Assembly (NCBI RefSeq): GCF_030272615.1
Contig: NC_081409.1
Location: forward strand, 650,664,468-650,728,467
Reading direction: 5' to 3'
Length of the DNA stretch: 64,000 nucleotides
From: Cryptomeria japonica
Lineage: Eukaryota > Streptophyta > Pinopsida > Cupressales > Cupressaceae
Each line of letters opens with the position of its first letter. Positions within the stretch are counted from its first letter, which is position 1. Positions 34,426 to 47,100 of this stretch are shown in pieces. The translations under genes and the position numbers were made by a program. The notes below the pieces were generated by a model that was given only the letters and a program-made list of their open reading frames with translations, searched no databases and was not told the DNA's origin.

Positions 34426-35689
34426 TGTTGGCAATTTGGAATTTATTATGTGTTGCATTGATGTTTTGTCATTGATGGCAACATCGGTTGTTTTGGTTGT
34501 TTACTAGTTTCTGATTGGTTCTGGTAGAGTTGTTGATTATGATATTGATCCGATAGGATCCTATATGCTTTGGTTTATGGAATTGGTTTGGATTTGTCAT
34601 TCATGCTATTTAGATGTGTCTCACGATCAGTTGGTTTGGGATTTGATGACTTAGGAGCTATCATTTGTTCTAGTAAGCCTTTTGGTCACCGGTAAGGGTT
34701 GCTTTGTTGAAGATCTTTTGATACACATGATAAGTGGTCTTGGTGTGGCTTCTATATGGCTTTCAGGATGTTGTTGGTTATCTTGTTCATGTTCCAGTTC
34801 ATCGGTGGTGTTGGATTTGGTTTATGGCAACCTATTTTGGGTTTGGTATTATCTAGGTTATGGACGGATTTTTGTAACGTGTTGGAGGATGTTTCTGATG
34901 TGTTACCAAATCAATTTAATGATTGGTTTACAATTTTTTTGGCCTAAGATGACTTTATTGATCATTGGATTATGGGTTTATGTTATGAATTTATTTTATT
35001 ATCCTTTAGGTGGCCAACCTAATTGTTTAGGTCCAGGGTTGGTATAAATATGATGTAAGATCTCTTTGTAGATCATGGGTTGATAGGTCAAGGTTATGGG
35101 ATGATCTGTGTGAGAATAATGTTGTAATCATATGGAGAAGGTTTTCTCAATCATAGGTGATTCAATTGGGTTTGTAAGAGAGATTTAAGGCCTCTAGTAT
35201 TGAGCTTAACCAAAACTATACTCAAGCATAGGAGATGCTATACTTGTAGTTCACTCTTCTTTCTAGATTGCAGTTTGGTGTTTATGTAGTCAATGAGGGT
35301 CATTTTTGTGATGAAAAGTGTGCTCTAGGATGTTGGCCTTCCTGCATATATAGGCCCTCATATTGTAATCACATACTTACTACAAAAGTATTATCTGACT
35401 GTGGGTAGGCTTCCCATCGTGGTTTTTCTCTTTACCAGGTTTTCCACGTATAAATATTGGTGTCATGTGTTATGGATGGATGGTAACTGTTATGTGATGT
35501 ATGTTTATGTTTAAATGATTTATTAGTCATTCCGGTATTTGGTTTATCTATTTTGGTATTAAGTTTATGTGTTCCAGTAATAAGGATTTAAATGCTTAAA
35601 GTTCTATAATCTGGTGACAACTGATTTAAACCCCCCCCCCCCCCCCCCCACCCTCTCAGTTGTTCTCTGGTTATCTGAGCTATCTAACA
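34426..35689 (+). repeat. 3' LTR of copia C
   Basis: A 1,264 bp LTR, TGTTGGC to CTAACA, collinear with 22430-23684. It contains an expanded run of 19 C residues (35631-35649) in U5, where the other copies have about 7-8. It is followed by the AAAAG target duplication. Confidence 0.92.
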
Positions 35690-35694
35690 AAAAG

Positions 35695-37208
35695 AGGAGT
35701 TAATTCTTTTCTAAAGTATTTGGATAAAGGGGCTACACCTAATGTCATGGTTTCCCCTTGAGTGTTGATATTGTCACTTATCTTGATGTAACCTTTGTTC
35801 AGTTTAAACTTCACAAACAATTGTTGATCACCCTCATTCTTATCAAATGAAGTCATTGAAGGAGATGATTCAAATAGTATCACTTGAAGATGATAATTAT
35901 GAAGCACTGCACACAATTGCGTAAAAGAAGTAAACTCAAAATAAAAGCTTATCAACAATGTCTATGTAAATTAACAATAAAAATTATTTGAACATCATGA
36001 TCAGGCACTTGATAAGCAATTTGAGAATGCAATTTTTTATATCTACCAATAAAATTAGTCAATTTTTCTTTAAATCCTTGCTTATAATGAATCAAATCAG
36101 TCAAAATAATTTTAGCACAATCACTGCAAAAAGTAATTTTAGTAAACAATTTAGCCATAAGTCTTTATTCATGAGCAAAATCACTATACAAGGTTTGAAA
36201 TGTCTTCACATGAGTCAAGGGTCACCTTTTCCATTATATGATTCCAATTAAGGAACTTCCATCTATTTAGAGAGAACTGCATAGACAATGTCATTAGACA
36301 ATAGGCTCGCTACATCAAATGTGGGAACATTGAACTTGGATTGAGTAATGGAAGCCAATTGTTGTTGTAGGGATGTAGCAATTTGGGCAAAGTTATAAAT
36401 GGCTACTTTGGTGGATGGATTAAAATTGGACACGGTGGATTGTGATGGAGGATTAATATTTGTATATGTAGGTGGAGGTTGAGAATAAGGAGGTGGAACG
36501 TTGTGGTATGTAGGTATGTGAGATGATTGGGTTACAAAAGGAGGTATGCAAGAATATTGAGTAATGAGATTTCCCCCATGACTAACATGTGTAGGATTAA
36601 CATTTTGTGTGCAAGTAGCCATGATAGAATATGTAAATGTAGGCACACTAGGAAAGGATGTAGGGATAGGAATAGAATGATTGACTTGACTAGTGGGTTG
36701 AGAGTAACCAAGGACTTTGGCACAACTTTTAATTGAGATGGAATGATTGCCTTGACTAGTGGGTTGAGAGTAACCAAGGGATTTGGCATAACTTTTGATT
36801 GGCATGATATTAGTGTCAACAATATGAGAAAGGCCATGCAACAAATCAACACCAATTTTACCACTTTGCACCATTCTTTTCAATCCTTCAAGAAAATGAA
36901 TTGCCTCACTTTTTTAGATATTGTTGATTCATCCATTGTTGAATATTTTCAATTTCATTGTCAATCTTCTCTAATTGGTCAATAGTAACTCTAGTTAGTG
37001 ATTCATCCACATCATGTGATTTATGAGGAGAATGGAGATAAATGATGAGATTTGTTGGATTAAAGAAAGCACCAACATTCTCATGGAACAAGTGATCTAA
37101 TTGAGGCTCCATATCTTTAGTGTTTAAACCTTGGGAAAACTTGATTCTACAACTTCTTCCAATGGGAATATTGTATGTAGGACTAATGGTAACAAAATTC
37201 ATTCGCAA
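35695..37208 (-). pseudogene. Gypsy F gag, N-terminal and central part
   Basis: Three minus-strand segments (37208-36906, 36883-36263, 36158-35695) form a broken gag. The N-terminus contains DEIENIQQWMNQQ-like coil. A proline-rich region (PPPYSQPPPTYTNINPPSQ) follows, then the core with QGFKEKLTNFIGRYKKLHSQ and a conserved VPDHDVQIIF block. A 66 bp tandem duplication (36675-36806) repeats 22 residues around LGYSQPTSQ. The frame passes through the AAAAG target site and resumes at 22424. No PBS or LTR of F was identified to the right of 37208. Confidence 0.78.
36675..36806 (-). repeat. 66 bp in-frame tandem duplication in gypsy F gag
   Basis: Two units, 36675-36740 and 36741-36806, share GAATGATTG, CTTGACTAGTGGGTTGAGAG and TAACCAAGG. 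The length is a multiple of three, so the gag frame is kept and 22 residues are repeated. Confidence 0.85.
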
Positions 37209-40200
37209 AGGAGGGAAATTTTAATGCAAAAACTGAAAATTATGATTAAGCAATGCAATTTGTTGTAATAATGATTGATTAACCAATTAATTAAGAAATT
37301 TGATTTGTGATTTTGATCAATAAATGCCTTTAAATCATAACATAACATGTCATAATAATCAGATCTAAAAATACACATGAAAATTATGCAACCTACAAGT
37401 TAATTTTAGAATAATAAATTAGAGTTTTTATGAATTTAACCTCTAAATTTATGTAATTCAATTAAAAATAACAACTATGAGAGAAAATTTTGAATTTTAA
37501 AATGCATACAAAATTAGATCTAAGACAATAAATAAGAATTAAGTTTGCAAGAAGTTGGGTTCACCAACCATAATGAGCAAGCAAAATAAAAAATCTCATT
37601 TAATCTCTATCTCTTTATCTCCCTATCTCCCTATCTCCCTCTCCCCATCTCTCCCTCTCTATCTCTCGATATCTCTCTCTGAACGTTTGTAACTTTTTCA
37701 ACTTTTTGACACTTTCTGATAAATCTATTGTACCTAACAACTCTATAATGAAATTAGGACAACCTTAGTGAGCCAAGGTCATTCGTAGTAAACCTAAGCC
37801 AGTCCTAATGAATTTATTAATGAATCCAAATGAAAATGATGATGAACAAATACACAAAGACTAAGTTAGTCCTAATGAATTGAAATGAAAATGGGGATAA
37901 ATGGAGAGACAAAGACTAACAAGTCTATATTAAGCCTTGATGTAATCATAGCTATGTTATCTCTCTCTTAGGTGTCTTATTACTTCTACAAACTTGACTA
38001 TGATCATAGGCTTAGTAAGTAATTTGTTTAGTCATAATTAACCATACATTTTACATCTACATAAAGTGAATCTTAGAAGATCTTAACGATGGTGTATTTA
38101 TATGTTTAAATATGTCCAAACAAAAAGGAGGTAGAACATGAAATTAAGTTTAATGTTGATTACTTGTCATCCATCATTTCTAAACATCCATGTTATGATC
38201 AATAACAATAAAAAATGTTCATAAAATTTGGTGAAGTTGCCCAAGGAAAATAAATTTAACACTTAAAATTTAGATGAATACCAATTGTAATTCATAAGTT
38301 CTATTGAAGCAATATCATTAATCCATAATATGATAAATTATTCATAACTCAACCATTCTTAACTGAATAAACATTCAAATTTTAAGTTTTAAAATAGGTA
38401 GATATGCACACAACAAACAAATTAGATTGAATATCACCTTTTATTTATATCTAAATGTAGAATAAATTTTTCACAAAAATGTGGTATACATGCCAACTTG
38501 ATAAAATGCAAAAAAATTGTATATGTGCCAACACAATACAAGTTTTACAAAAAAAAGTGGCATATGCCATCTAAAGATCGATATATAATAAAAATGTTGA
38601 ATAGCTACATGTATTGAAGTCATTCAATAATCAAAATGAACACTATATGACTCTACCAAATCCTATAGTTGTGGATCATCAAAATCGAGCCTCTATGAAA
38701 AACTATGTGGCTATGTAGATGGTTGCACAACAACAATTCAAACAATAAGTTAGATTCCTTATGTCAATAATAGTTTATAATTATCAAATTAACATCAAAA
38801 TAACTATATTAAACTATAATTTATCTACAATTAAATTATTGATTACCTCGTGTCTTTGCTTTTTGGCTGAAATGCATTCTAAAAATGATGGTCCCCTTTG
38901 ATGATCAGGAATCTTGCCAAATTGGTGAGGTAAAGGATCCAAGTTATGTCTAAATCACGAAGGGGGATATACCAGGTAAAATATAGTTGATACAAGCTAT
39001 ATATGTTGAATTAACTGCTCACTGCAAGATTATAAAAATGGCTTACAACCAGAATGCTCACTGCAATAGAAAAGGATGAACTGAAGAAAGTTACATCTCT
39101 AAATGAATAGAATCACTTCCAATGTAAGCTCAAATCTCAAAATAATAACTCATAGAAGATCCGGTAAAGAATCTTTGTGCTAACACTGGTCACAGTACTG
39201 TAGCAGATCCGATAAAGGATTATTGCAACACTGTTCTACTCTCTAACTCTGCTCCAACTACTCTCCTATCCATATTTCGCACATCACACACTGTACTCTC
39301 TCATGGGTATGTGCACCAAGATGGTGTGCAACAAGGGGGTACAAGTGGACACCTTTTTTTCTAAAATCAGCTAAATCTAAACTTGCAGGAGCAATTTGAG
39401 ATTCATCCACTCAAAATATGAAGATACTCAAAGAACAAAGATTGTAGTACTGTGAATCTAGTTTCCAAACTACTAATTTTTTTCAAAATTGGATAAGATT
39501 AAGGGGGTCAAATACTTCACACACGAAAAAAAAATCCTAATTTAAAAAAAAAAACATAACATAGTGTCTGGCATGCACATAAAAAAAGATAGTTAGATTT
39601 AGTATTTTGATAAATCCTTTGGTAGAAAGATACTTAAGAGTGAGCACTAGAAGTTATGAATTTTTTTGTAATTTTCTATTGAGTATTATTTTAATAATTT
39701 TTCAAAATTGGCACATCCTGAAAATTAGGTACCTGTTCGTGTGAGAAGTAATACTTGCACCAAAATAATTGAAAATGTAATTTTATTTTTTAAAGTGTAA
39801 AGAATCAAGTGCACTACAATAATATATATTTTAATTTTTTTGGATAAGTAGATCAAAAGATATTAAAAAAATGGTACACATATGTCTCTCAAAACTATGG
39901 AGACAGCGGTAAAAGAAAATCAAGAATAATATATTAATGTTGTTCAAATTTTAAAACAGTTATATGGTTAGAAAGCTTAGAAGATGGGTGGCAATTTTAG
40001 AAATACCTAGTTGATGAGGTGTAAACCTAATGATGAAAAATTTGAGAAATATATTTGATAAAACAAAACATGTAAAAAAGGAGGGAAATGGAGGGAAATC
40101 AAAATCCCAACCCTGAGCCTTGTCATCCAAGGCTATTAACGAGCCTAAACGGGGTAAAACACAAAAATGTTTTTTAAAATAAAAGCGCAAATGGGTTTTT

Positions 40201-40261
40201 AAAAACAAAAGCCCATTCGCGTTTCTTACAACAAAAAACTTGTACGAGTTATTTTGACATA
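37209..40261. other. Unassigned AT-rich DNA
   Basis: No gene or coding remnant recognised. A pyrimidine-rich patch of CTCCCTATCTCC type lies at 37600-37680. A sequence like TTGGTGAACCCAAC (minus strand, about 37556-37569) could be a primer site for element F, but no LTR was confirmed beside it. From 39300 to 40260 the sequence is A/T-rich and low in information. Confidence 0.55.
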
Positions 40262-40432
40262 AAAACATTCCTATATATACAAATATATATGTATATATAT
40301 AATATGTGTATACATATCTATATAACATGTCTATGTCTATATGTATATATTATGTGTATATGTGTGTGTATGTATATGCATATAATATGTGTATGTATAT
40401 ACATATATGTATGTAAAATACATGCATATATT
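40262..40432 (+). repeat. TA/TG-rich microsatellite
   Basis: Alternating TATATG, TGTGTATG and ATATAC patterns. A 68-residue open frame across it is a composition artefact. Confidence 0.85.
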
Positions 40433-40458
40433 CCCATGCTCTCTAAATCTCTCTTTCC

Positions 40459-41868
40459 CTTAGGACCCCACATGACCCTTAACGACACCATATAAGGTCC
40501 ATTTGAACATCATATGACCCCTTAAGACCATATGATGTCCTAAGGGGTCATATGATGTTCTAACACGTGGCCCCATTAGGACCCCACATGACCCCCGACG
40601 ACACCATATGACCCCTTAGGCCCATAGGATATCGTAAGTGTTCAAATGGTGTCCCAAGGGGTCATATGGTGTTCTAGTACATGTGTCCTCCTTAGGACCC
40701 CACATGACCCCTAACAACACCATATGACTCCTTAGCACACTATATGACCCCTTAGGAGCATATTATGTCCTAAGGGGTCATATGGTGTTGTAACACATGT
40801 GTGGCCCAATTAGGACCCCACATGACCCCTAACGACATCATGTGACCCCTTAGGAGCATATAATGTCCTAAGTGGTAATATGGTGTCCTAAGGGGTCATG
40901 TGGTGTTGTAACACATGTGTGGCACCATTAGGACCCCACATGACCCCTAACAACACCATATGACCCCTTAGCACACCATATGACCCCTTAGGAGCATATG
41001 ATGTCCTTCCAGGTCATATGGTGTCCTAAGGGGTCATATGGTGTTGTAATGACACTATATGACCCCTTAGGAGAATATGATGTCCCAAGGAGTCATATGA
41101 TGTCATTAGTGGTCCTAATGGGGCTACGCATGTGTTAGGACCCCACATAACCCTTAACGTCACCACATGACCCCTTAGGACCATATGATGTCCTAATCTT
41201 GAGTCATATGGTGTCTTAAGGGGTCATATGGTGTTGTAAAATATGTGTGACACCATTAGGACCCCACATGACCCCTAACGACACCATATGACCCCTTAGC
41301 ACACCACATGACCCCTTAGGATCATATGATGTCTAAGGGGTCGTATGGTGTCCTAATGGGTCATATGGTGTTCTAAGGAGTCATATGGTGTCATAAGGGG
41401 TAATATGGTATCATATCACGTCCCATTAGGACCCCATATGACCCCTTAGCACAACATATGACCCCTTAGAACCATATGATGTCCTAAGGGGTCATGTGGG
41501 GTCCTATTGGGGCCACACATGTGTTAGGACCCTACATAACCCTTAACGACACCACATGAACCCTTAGGACCATATGATGTCCTAAGCTCAGGTCATATGT
41601 TGTCTTAAGGGGTAATATGGTGTTTTAACATGCGTGTGACACCATTAGGACCCCACATGACCGATCACGACACCATATGACCACTTAGCACACCACATGA
41701 CCCCTTAGGACCATATGATGTCTAGGGGTTGTATGGTGTCCTAATGAGTCATATGGTGTTCTAAGGGGTTGTTTGGTGTCATAAGGGGTCATATGGTATT
41801 GTATCACATGTCCCATTAGGACCCCACATGACCCCTGCATAACATATGACCCCTTAGAAGCATATGAT
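40459..41868 (+). repeat. Palindrome-rich satellite array, left block
   Basis: Units open with TTAGGACCCCACATGACCCC; starts at 40459, 40575, 40691, 40809 and 40927 give a period of 116-118 bp. Later starts (41126, 41255, 41425, 41523, 41645, 41814) are irregular. Each unit has CCATATGACCCCTTAG and its reverse complement CTAAGGGGTCATATGG many times, plus the palindrome CATATG. The array is interrupted by family A copy 2 after 41868 and continues at 48406. Confidence 0.92.
41864..41868 (+). other. Left target-site duplication of family A copy 2 (ATGAT)
   Basis: ATGAT precedes the LTR start here and follows the 3' LTR at 48406-48410. ATGAT is itself part of the satellite motif CATATGATGTCC. Confidence 0.92.
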
Positions 41869-42668
41869 TGTTGGCATATGCACACTCCAATGAGACATTG
41901 CATGTGATTGAAGGTTTTGTCATTGATGGCAACCTTACAATCCTATGGCACCAACAAGGCATTACACCAGCATCAGCATAACACACTCTACACTGGCACT
42001 CAAGACACCGACATAGAGAAGGGAAGCATATCGGCACAGAGGCCGATAGGATTTTTGATATATCATATTTTGTTTATTATTTGAAAAACATTGTAAGCTG
42101 ACTTGATATCATTGTAAAATGACTCTTATATATAAAAGAGATCATTGTAGACATTTTGTAAGGAAGTGATGTAAGTGAAAAAGTAAGGAGAAAAGATTAA
42201 GCAGACCTATTATGTGAAATATAGGTTAAGGGGTATATGTAAAGAACAGAGCAGGAACTGGTATTGAATCTGGCATTGAAGATGCTATTGTAAAATAGTA
42301 CAAGTTATTGGATTTGTATAATCCACATTGTAAGTCAGTGAGACTTCCCATTTGAGCAGTGAGCTCTAGGAAGTTGGCCTTCCTGCATGTGCAGGCCCCT
42401 ATTGTAAGTAATATTCTCTTATTAGCCAGTAAGTGAATATTGTGGGTCAGAAATCCCATCGAGGTTTTTCCCACACCGGGTTTCCTCATTAAATCATTGT
42501 GTTATGGTGTGATTTTCATGTGGTCTCTTTCATTTCTATTTATTGCATTATTTCTTGAATATCGGTACACCGTTACAATATGTTCTGCATGTTTTAAGTT
42601 GAGAAATTCTAATTACTGGTTAGATACTGATTCACCCCCCCCTCTTAGTATCTGTGAGTTTCCTAACA
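41869..42668 (+). repeat. 5' LTR of family A copy 2
   Basis: 800 bp, TGTTGGC...CCTAACA. TATA-like TTATATATAAAAG near 42125. U5 end with a C-run and CTCTTAGTATCTG. Confidence 0.93.
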
Positions 42669-42670
42669 AT

Positions 42671-42682
42671 TGGTATCGGAGC
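42671..42682 (+). other. Family A copy 2 primer-binding site
   Basis: TGGTATCGGAGC, one base off the initiator tRNA-Met site, two bases after the LTR. Confidence 0.9.
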
Positions 42683-42739
42683 TTGGTCCTCTATTTTCAG
42701 AAGCCTAATAGCTTGAGGAAGATCTTGACACCGGTAAAG

Positions 42740-43860
42740 ATGGAAAATCTGATGAAGCAACTTGAAGCAGCTCTCTCAGACTATGATGCAGAAAAATTGA
42801 AAAATATCAAACTAGAAGATGATCTAAAAGCAGCTCAGGATATCATTCAGACACTTCAAGAGAATCTTTCTATTGTAAGAAATAAAAGAAGAGAACTTTG
42901 TGAAAAGATGCAAAATGAGAATGATGAGAAGGAATCACTTAATGATATGTTAAGTAAGCTGAAACTAGAGAACATAACTACAAAGAATGAGATGCAGGAT
43001 ATGACTATGAGATTTTGTAAAGAGATTGAAGATAGGAAGAAGAATGAAGAAGAATTGACCAGAAGACTAAGTGATGCAGCAAATGAGAACATAAGACTTA
43101 GCTATGAAAATGATCTATTAAAAACAAATCTGATGCACACTCAGAATGACTCAAATGAAACGATGAGACAGAAAGAGAACTAGAAACTGCAAATCAACAT
43201 AAAGAAAAATTCAAGAAAAGCTCAAAGGAACTTGGCACCTTGCTGAAGAATCAAAACCCTAAAGGTGACACTTCTGGAATTGGCTTTGAAGTTGGTGAAA
43301 GCTCCGGTACTGCTAACACACAAGATCACAACAAACCGGTAAGGCAACTTAATGCTTATAAATTCAATGGAAAATGCTTTAACTGTAATAAGTATGGTCA
43401 TAGAGCAAATGAATGTAGATCTAGAAATTATTAGAATATCAACACACCCACCAATCAATGTTCTAAATGCAACAAAGTTGGTCACAATTCTGAGAATTGC
43501 AGAATGAATGTGAGATGTTATGTTTGTGAAAGATTTGGACATTTATCTAATCAATGCGGAACACAAACTGGCATAGGTTATGGGAAAGCTATTCAGAAGA
43601 ATAATGTAACTTGTTATGCATGTAACAAGATTTGGCATATTGCAAAATTTTGTAGAAGTAAAGGATCACTAGTAGACAACAAAAGTTCTAGCTTGAAAGG
43701 TAAAGAAAAAGTTGAAGAGGTTAAGCAAGAATTCTCAAAACAATGGATTAGAAAAGCTGATCTAAATATTGGGAATACTCCTCCACCAGTAGAACTAGTC
43801 AATACTTCACCGGCAAGACAGAGTGATGCCCCACCGGTAGGAGGTTCTTCATTGAATTGA
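42740..43860 (+). pseudogene. Family A ORF1: coiled coil plus four CCHC knuckles
   Basis: The ATG at 42740 is the first in the leader, 71 bp after the LTR, and its product (MENLMKQLEAALSDYDAEK) aligns with copy 1. Residues 1-180 or so form a strongly charged coiled coil. Four knuckles follow: KCFNCNKYGHRANEC, QCSKCNKVGHNSENC, RCYVCERFGHLSNQC and TCYACNKIWHIAKFC, the last with Trp for Gly. A short deletion near 43180 shifts the frame, and one Gln codon is a TAG near 43432. Multi-knuckle RNA binding and self-assembly through the coil would suit a gag-like role. Cellular CNBP-type proteins also have knuckle arrays, but their LTR setting is absent. Confidence 0.8.
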
Positions 43861-44164
43861 AGAAAGTTTCCTTGAGGGTTTGGCGATCTAATGACACATG
43901 TGCTATTATTCCCTCGGTTAGAGATAAGAAGTTGGAAATTACTTTATTATCGGCAGATAATGCTAAGTGAATACTTAACTGGCATGCATTTAATGTGGTA
44001 GATGGCAAAAAGACACTATAAATTTGAGGTTTTGGCTCCATTTCATTTCACTGAGATTTCAAACCTATGAAGAGCACGAAGATTCCAAGCTAAGGCATTT
44101 CGAGCAAGAGGCAAGAACACTTCAAGCAATCATCCATCCCAAAGGTAGTAAAAGGTATTTTATC

Positions 44165-47100
44165 ATGGCATCCACCTCTGCACTTGAATATATAGCAAAC
44201 CCTACTATTGTTGAATTTGTAAAAAGACCTAGGCCCGTATTTCAATTAGTTCTCGAGGTAGCAAAGAAAGATGATACTTTAGGTGCTTTTTCTCAAATTC
44301 CTAAAGGAGTTGTTTATGCTGAAGACCCCAGAATTTACATTCATTGCAACATTGAGGAACTAGGAGATGAAGAGATTAAAACCATGTTTAAATCTATCAT
44401 ATGTGATGAATCCAACAATGTAAAAGATGAACATAAGATCATTGAAACCCTAGGATTTACAGAGATCCTTAGCATTCCTGAATTCCCCAAGGATGTGATT
44501 AGGATAGTCCTAAGCAGGGTACATGGTGAATTTTTCTGGTTAGATGCAATTCACAAAATCACCAAGAAAGCTGTGAAAGCTATCACAGGGTTACCGACCA
44601 CCGGTAAAAGGCTAGACAAAACCAAGAAGGTTTCCAATGACCTAGTTATGAACCTAACTGGTGCCACATCTGATAAAAGTTCCTTAAGATTAAATGATGT
44701 AAAGATACCAATGTAAGATTTATCAGCATGATATTAGGATATAAGGCAACTCATGCAAACAGACTCAATTCAGTGTCAAGTCTGTGCATCAAGAGTGCTT
44801 ATGACATGGTCACAAATAATGCAAAGATTGATGTATGTGAGTGGTTGAAGGATGAATTAATTGACAACTTAGACAAGATTAAGAAGGATAGGAAAGGAAC
44901 TTTCAGGTTTGGAAATCTGCTAGTATGTCTGATGCTACATATAACCAAACAAGTTCCCAATATAGGCTACAAAGAACTTGGATATGATATACTAGTAGGT
45001 AAACAACTAACAGAACTATTCAATAATATGGGAGAAGATAAGGAAAACAATATCCATGATTTCTTTCAAGCACTTAAGGCTAAAATGAAGAAAAGAATCA
45101 GATTATCACAAAAGATTGTTGACAAATATAAGGATGAAATATGTTTTGTAATTAAAAAGGATGAGATCTAGATGGAAGCAGTCATCCCTAGGACAATCTG
45201 GGTAATAGAGATGGGTTACGAAATAGATGATCATATAATTGAAACATATGCTAAAGCACTTCTGGAAGCCCCTAAAGAACCTAAGGAAGAAGTATTTGGT
45301 AGTGCAGAAACTATTGAAAGCCAAATACAATCCCATAAAAGAGTGAAAAAGGTTGAGGCAGTTGTGAGAAGAGGTTCCAGGCAAGCAAAGGAAATCAAAG
45401 AAAAAGTAATGAAACAAACTGGTATAACAGAGGATGAGTTAGCAGCTCCACAACCTGAAACTCACCTATCACCGACAGGCACATCTTTAGAGAATGACAT
45501 GCCTGCAACTATCAAGAGAGTTGTAAGGAAAAGAGATCCCTCACCAGCAACAACACCCTCACCTAGGAGGACAAGACAAAAACAACAAGCATTGAGATCT
45601 CCAGTAAGAAAGGCTACACCAAAGAAGAAGAAACTGACACCCAAAAAGAAGAAGAGGACAAATAAGGACTTGGCCCCTCTTGACATACTGCTGAATGAAA
45701 TTATTGAGGAAGGGAAATTGAAGAATATAGAGAAACTATATGACACTCTGACAGCTGATGAAAAGGAACAAGTAGAAAACAATGTTGTATTACATATGGA
45801 TATGTATCAAAAAGTTTTGATAGAAGTAGTAGATGAAGTACCAGATGAACTATTTAAGAGATTGGAAGCAAGGAGACAAGTAGTAATAGAACTTGACAAG
45901 AAAATAAAGATAGAAAATCTACTTGTTGTATACCTAGTGAATTCACCCAAAGAAATTGATGACTTAATTGCTGAAGCCAACCGGTCAGTATTTTCTACTA
46001 CACACTGACACATTGCTTTAATGGTTGGAAGAGTTAATGAGGTGACTGAGGAGACAAAAAATGCATGGGACATTTTTCTAGTGGAAAAAAAAAACAAGAA
46101 GAATACATGAGCCACAAACCTATAAAGGTTTATCAGAAGGAAAGAGACAAGGGTAAAGGTAAAGTTGGTGGACCACCTAGTATCAAGGTTAAAGACAACT
46201 TACCTCCACCTCCTTTGATTACTCCACCGGTAACAATAACAACTACAAAAGATCATCTGACAGTTGAAAGTAAGGATGTAAAGGATGTTAATCCTAATCT
46301 TGAAGTCTTATATACAATATATGTTGATACTCAAAAGATCAACATTGTGGTAGACAAAGATACAACTGATAAGATTGACATGGCTAGTAAGCCTCCGGAA
46401 GATGAGCAAACTGAAAACAGACAAGAGAAACTGATAGATGTCAAAGAGAAATAGGTAGAAACTCAGACTCAGACTCAACCAATGCAACAATCAAAGAAAC
46501 AAAAAGAGAAAAAGGCTCCGGAATAGGAACAAGTTCATAAGGAAACAGTGCCACCGACAACTGGAGAAGCACACAAACCATTGCTTAAAGAAATGCAAAC
46601 ACAAACAGACCTACCAGAGGTCACAACAAGCTTGGTTACTTCCATTGGCCGTACTCTAAATGTAGGTTCCTCATCATCAGGCTACAAATCAACTAATGTG
46701 ACTGAAGTACTATTAGATTCAATTAAAAAGATAACAGATTGCAGCTCACAAGCTTATAAGCTATAGATGACACCATACCAATTTTGAAGGTAATTGCTCC
46801 TAACTGTAATATAGACAATAAAGATTCTTTAGGACAACTTGATACCTTGTGTAAATATATCATAGAAAACATTGAGAAAATAAAGGAAGAGGCATTGAAG
46901 GATAAATTGGAAATTGAAAAACAAAGATTCTTTGATGAGTAGATAAAGAAGTGTACCAGAGATTTTGACACACTTCTACCGGAACTATGTAACTTATTGA
47001 AAGAGTACAAAACTTTGTACAAAGACACCTATAAGAAATTTTTTTTGACTGTAGACATAGATAAGAAAATAAGCAAGGTACTGGATGAAATCAATAAACT

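Larger units (their letters stand above)
22430..35689 (+). mobile_element. Copia element C with nested gypsy DNA, pol mostly lost
   Basis: Both LTRs (22430-23684 and 34426-35689), the PBS, the gag start, the RNase H end and the polypurine tract are present, and the element is flanked by AAAAG duplications. Between gag codon 25 or so and the RNase H region its own gag and pol are gone; the space holds gypsy D1, solo LTR E and partial D2, all on the opposite strand. The 3' half of the RNase H domain and the non-coding tail are close to those of G and H, so C belongs to the same copia lineage. Confidence 0.9.

Noticed and set aside
34682-35047. A 121-residue plus-strand frame in the C 3' LTR and similar ones in other LTRs
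   Set aside because: They lie in LTR non-coding sequence, are not conserved between LTR copies in frame, and have no domain.
40289-40495. A 68-residue plus-strand frame rich in Tyr, Ile and Cys
   Set aside because: It comes from the TA/TG microsatellite.
40459-41868. Possible CRISPR-like array because of regular repeats
   Set aside because: Repeats are imperfect, contain inverted half-units and have no unique spacers; the surroundings are plant retroelements.
42671-42682. tRNA gene suggested by initiator tRNA-Met match
   Set aside because: Only 12 bases match, at the exact primer-binding position; no cloverleaf sequence is present here or at the other primer sites.
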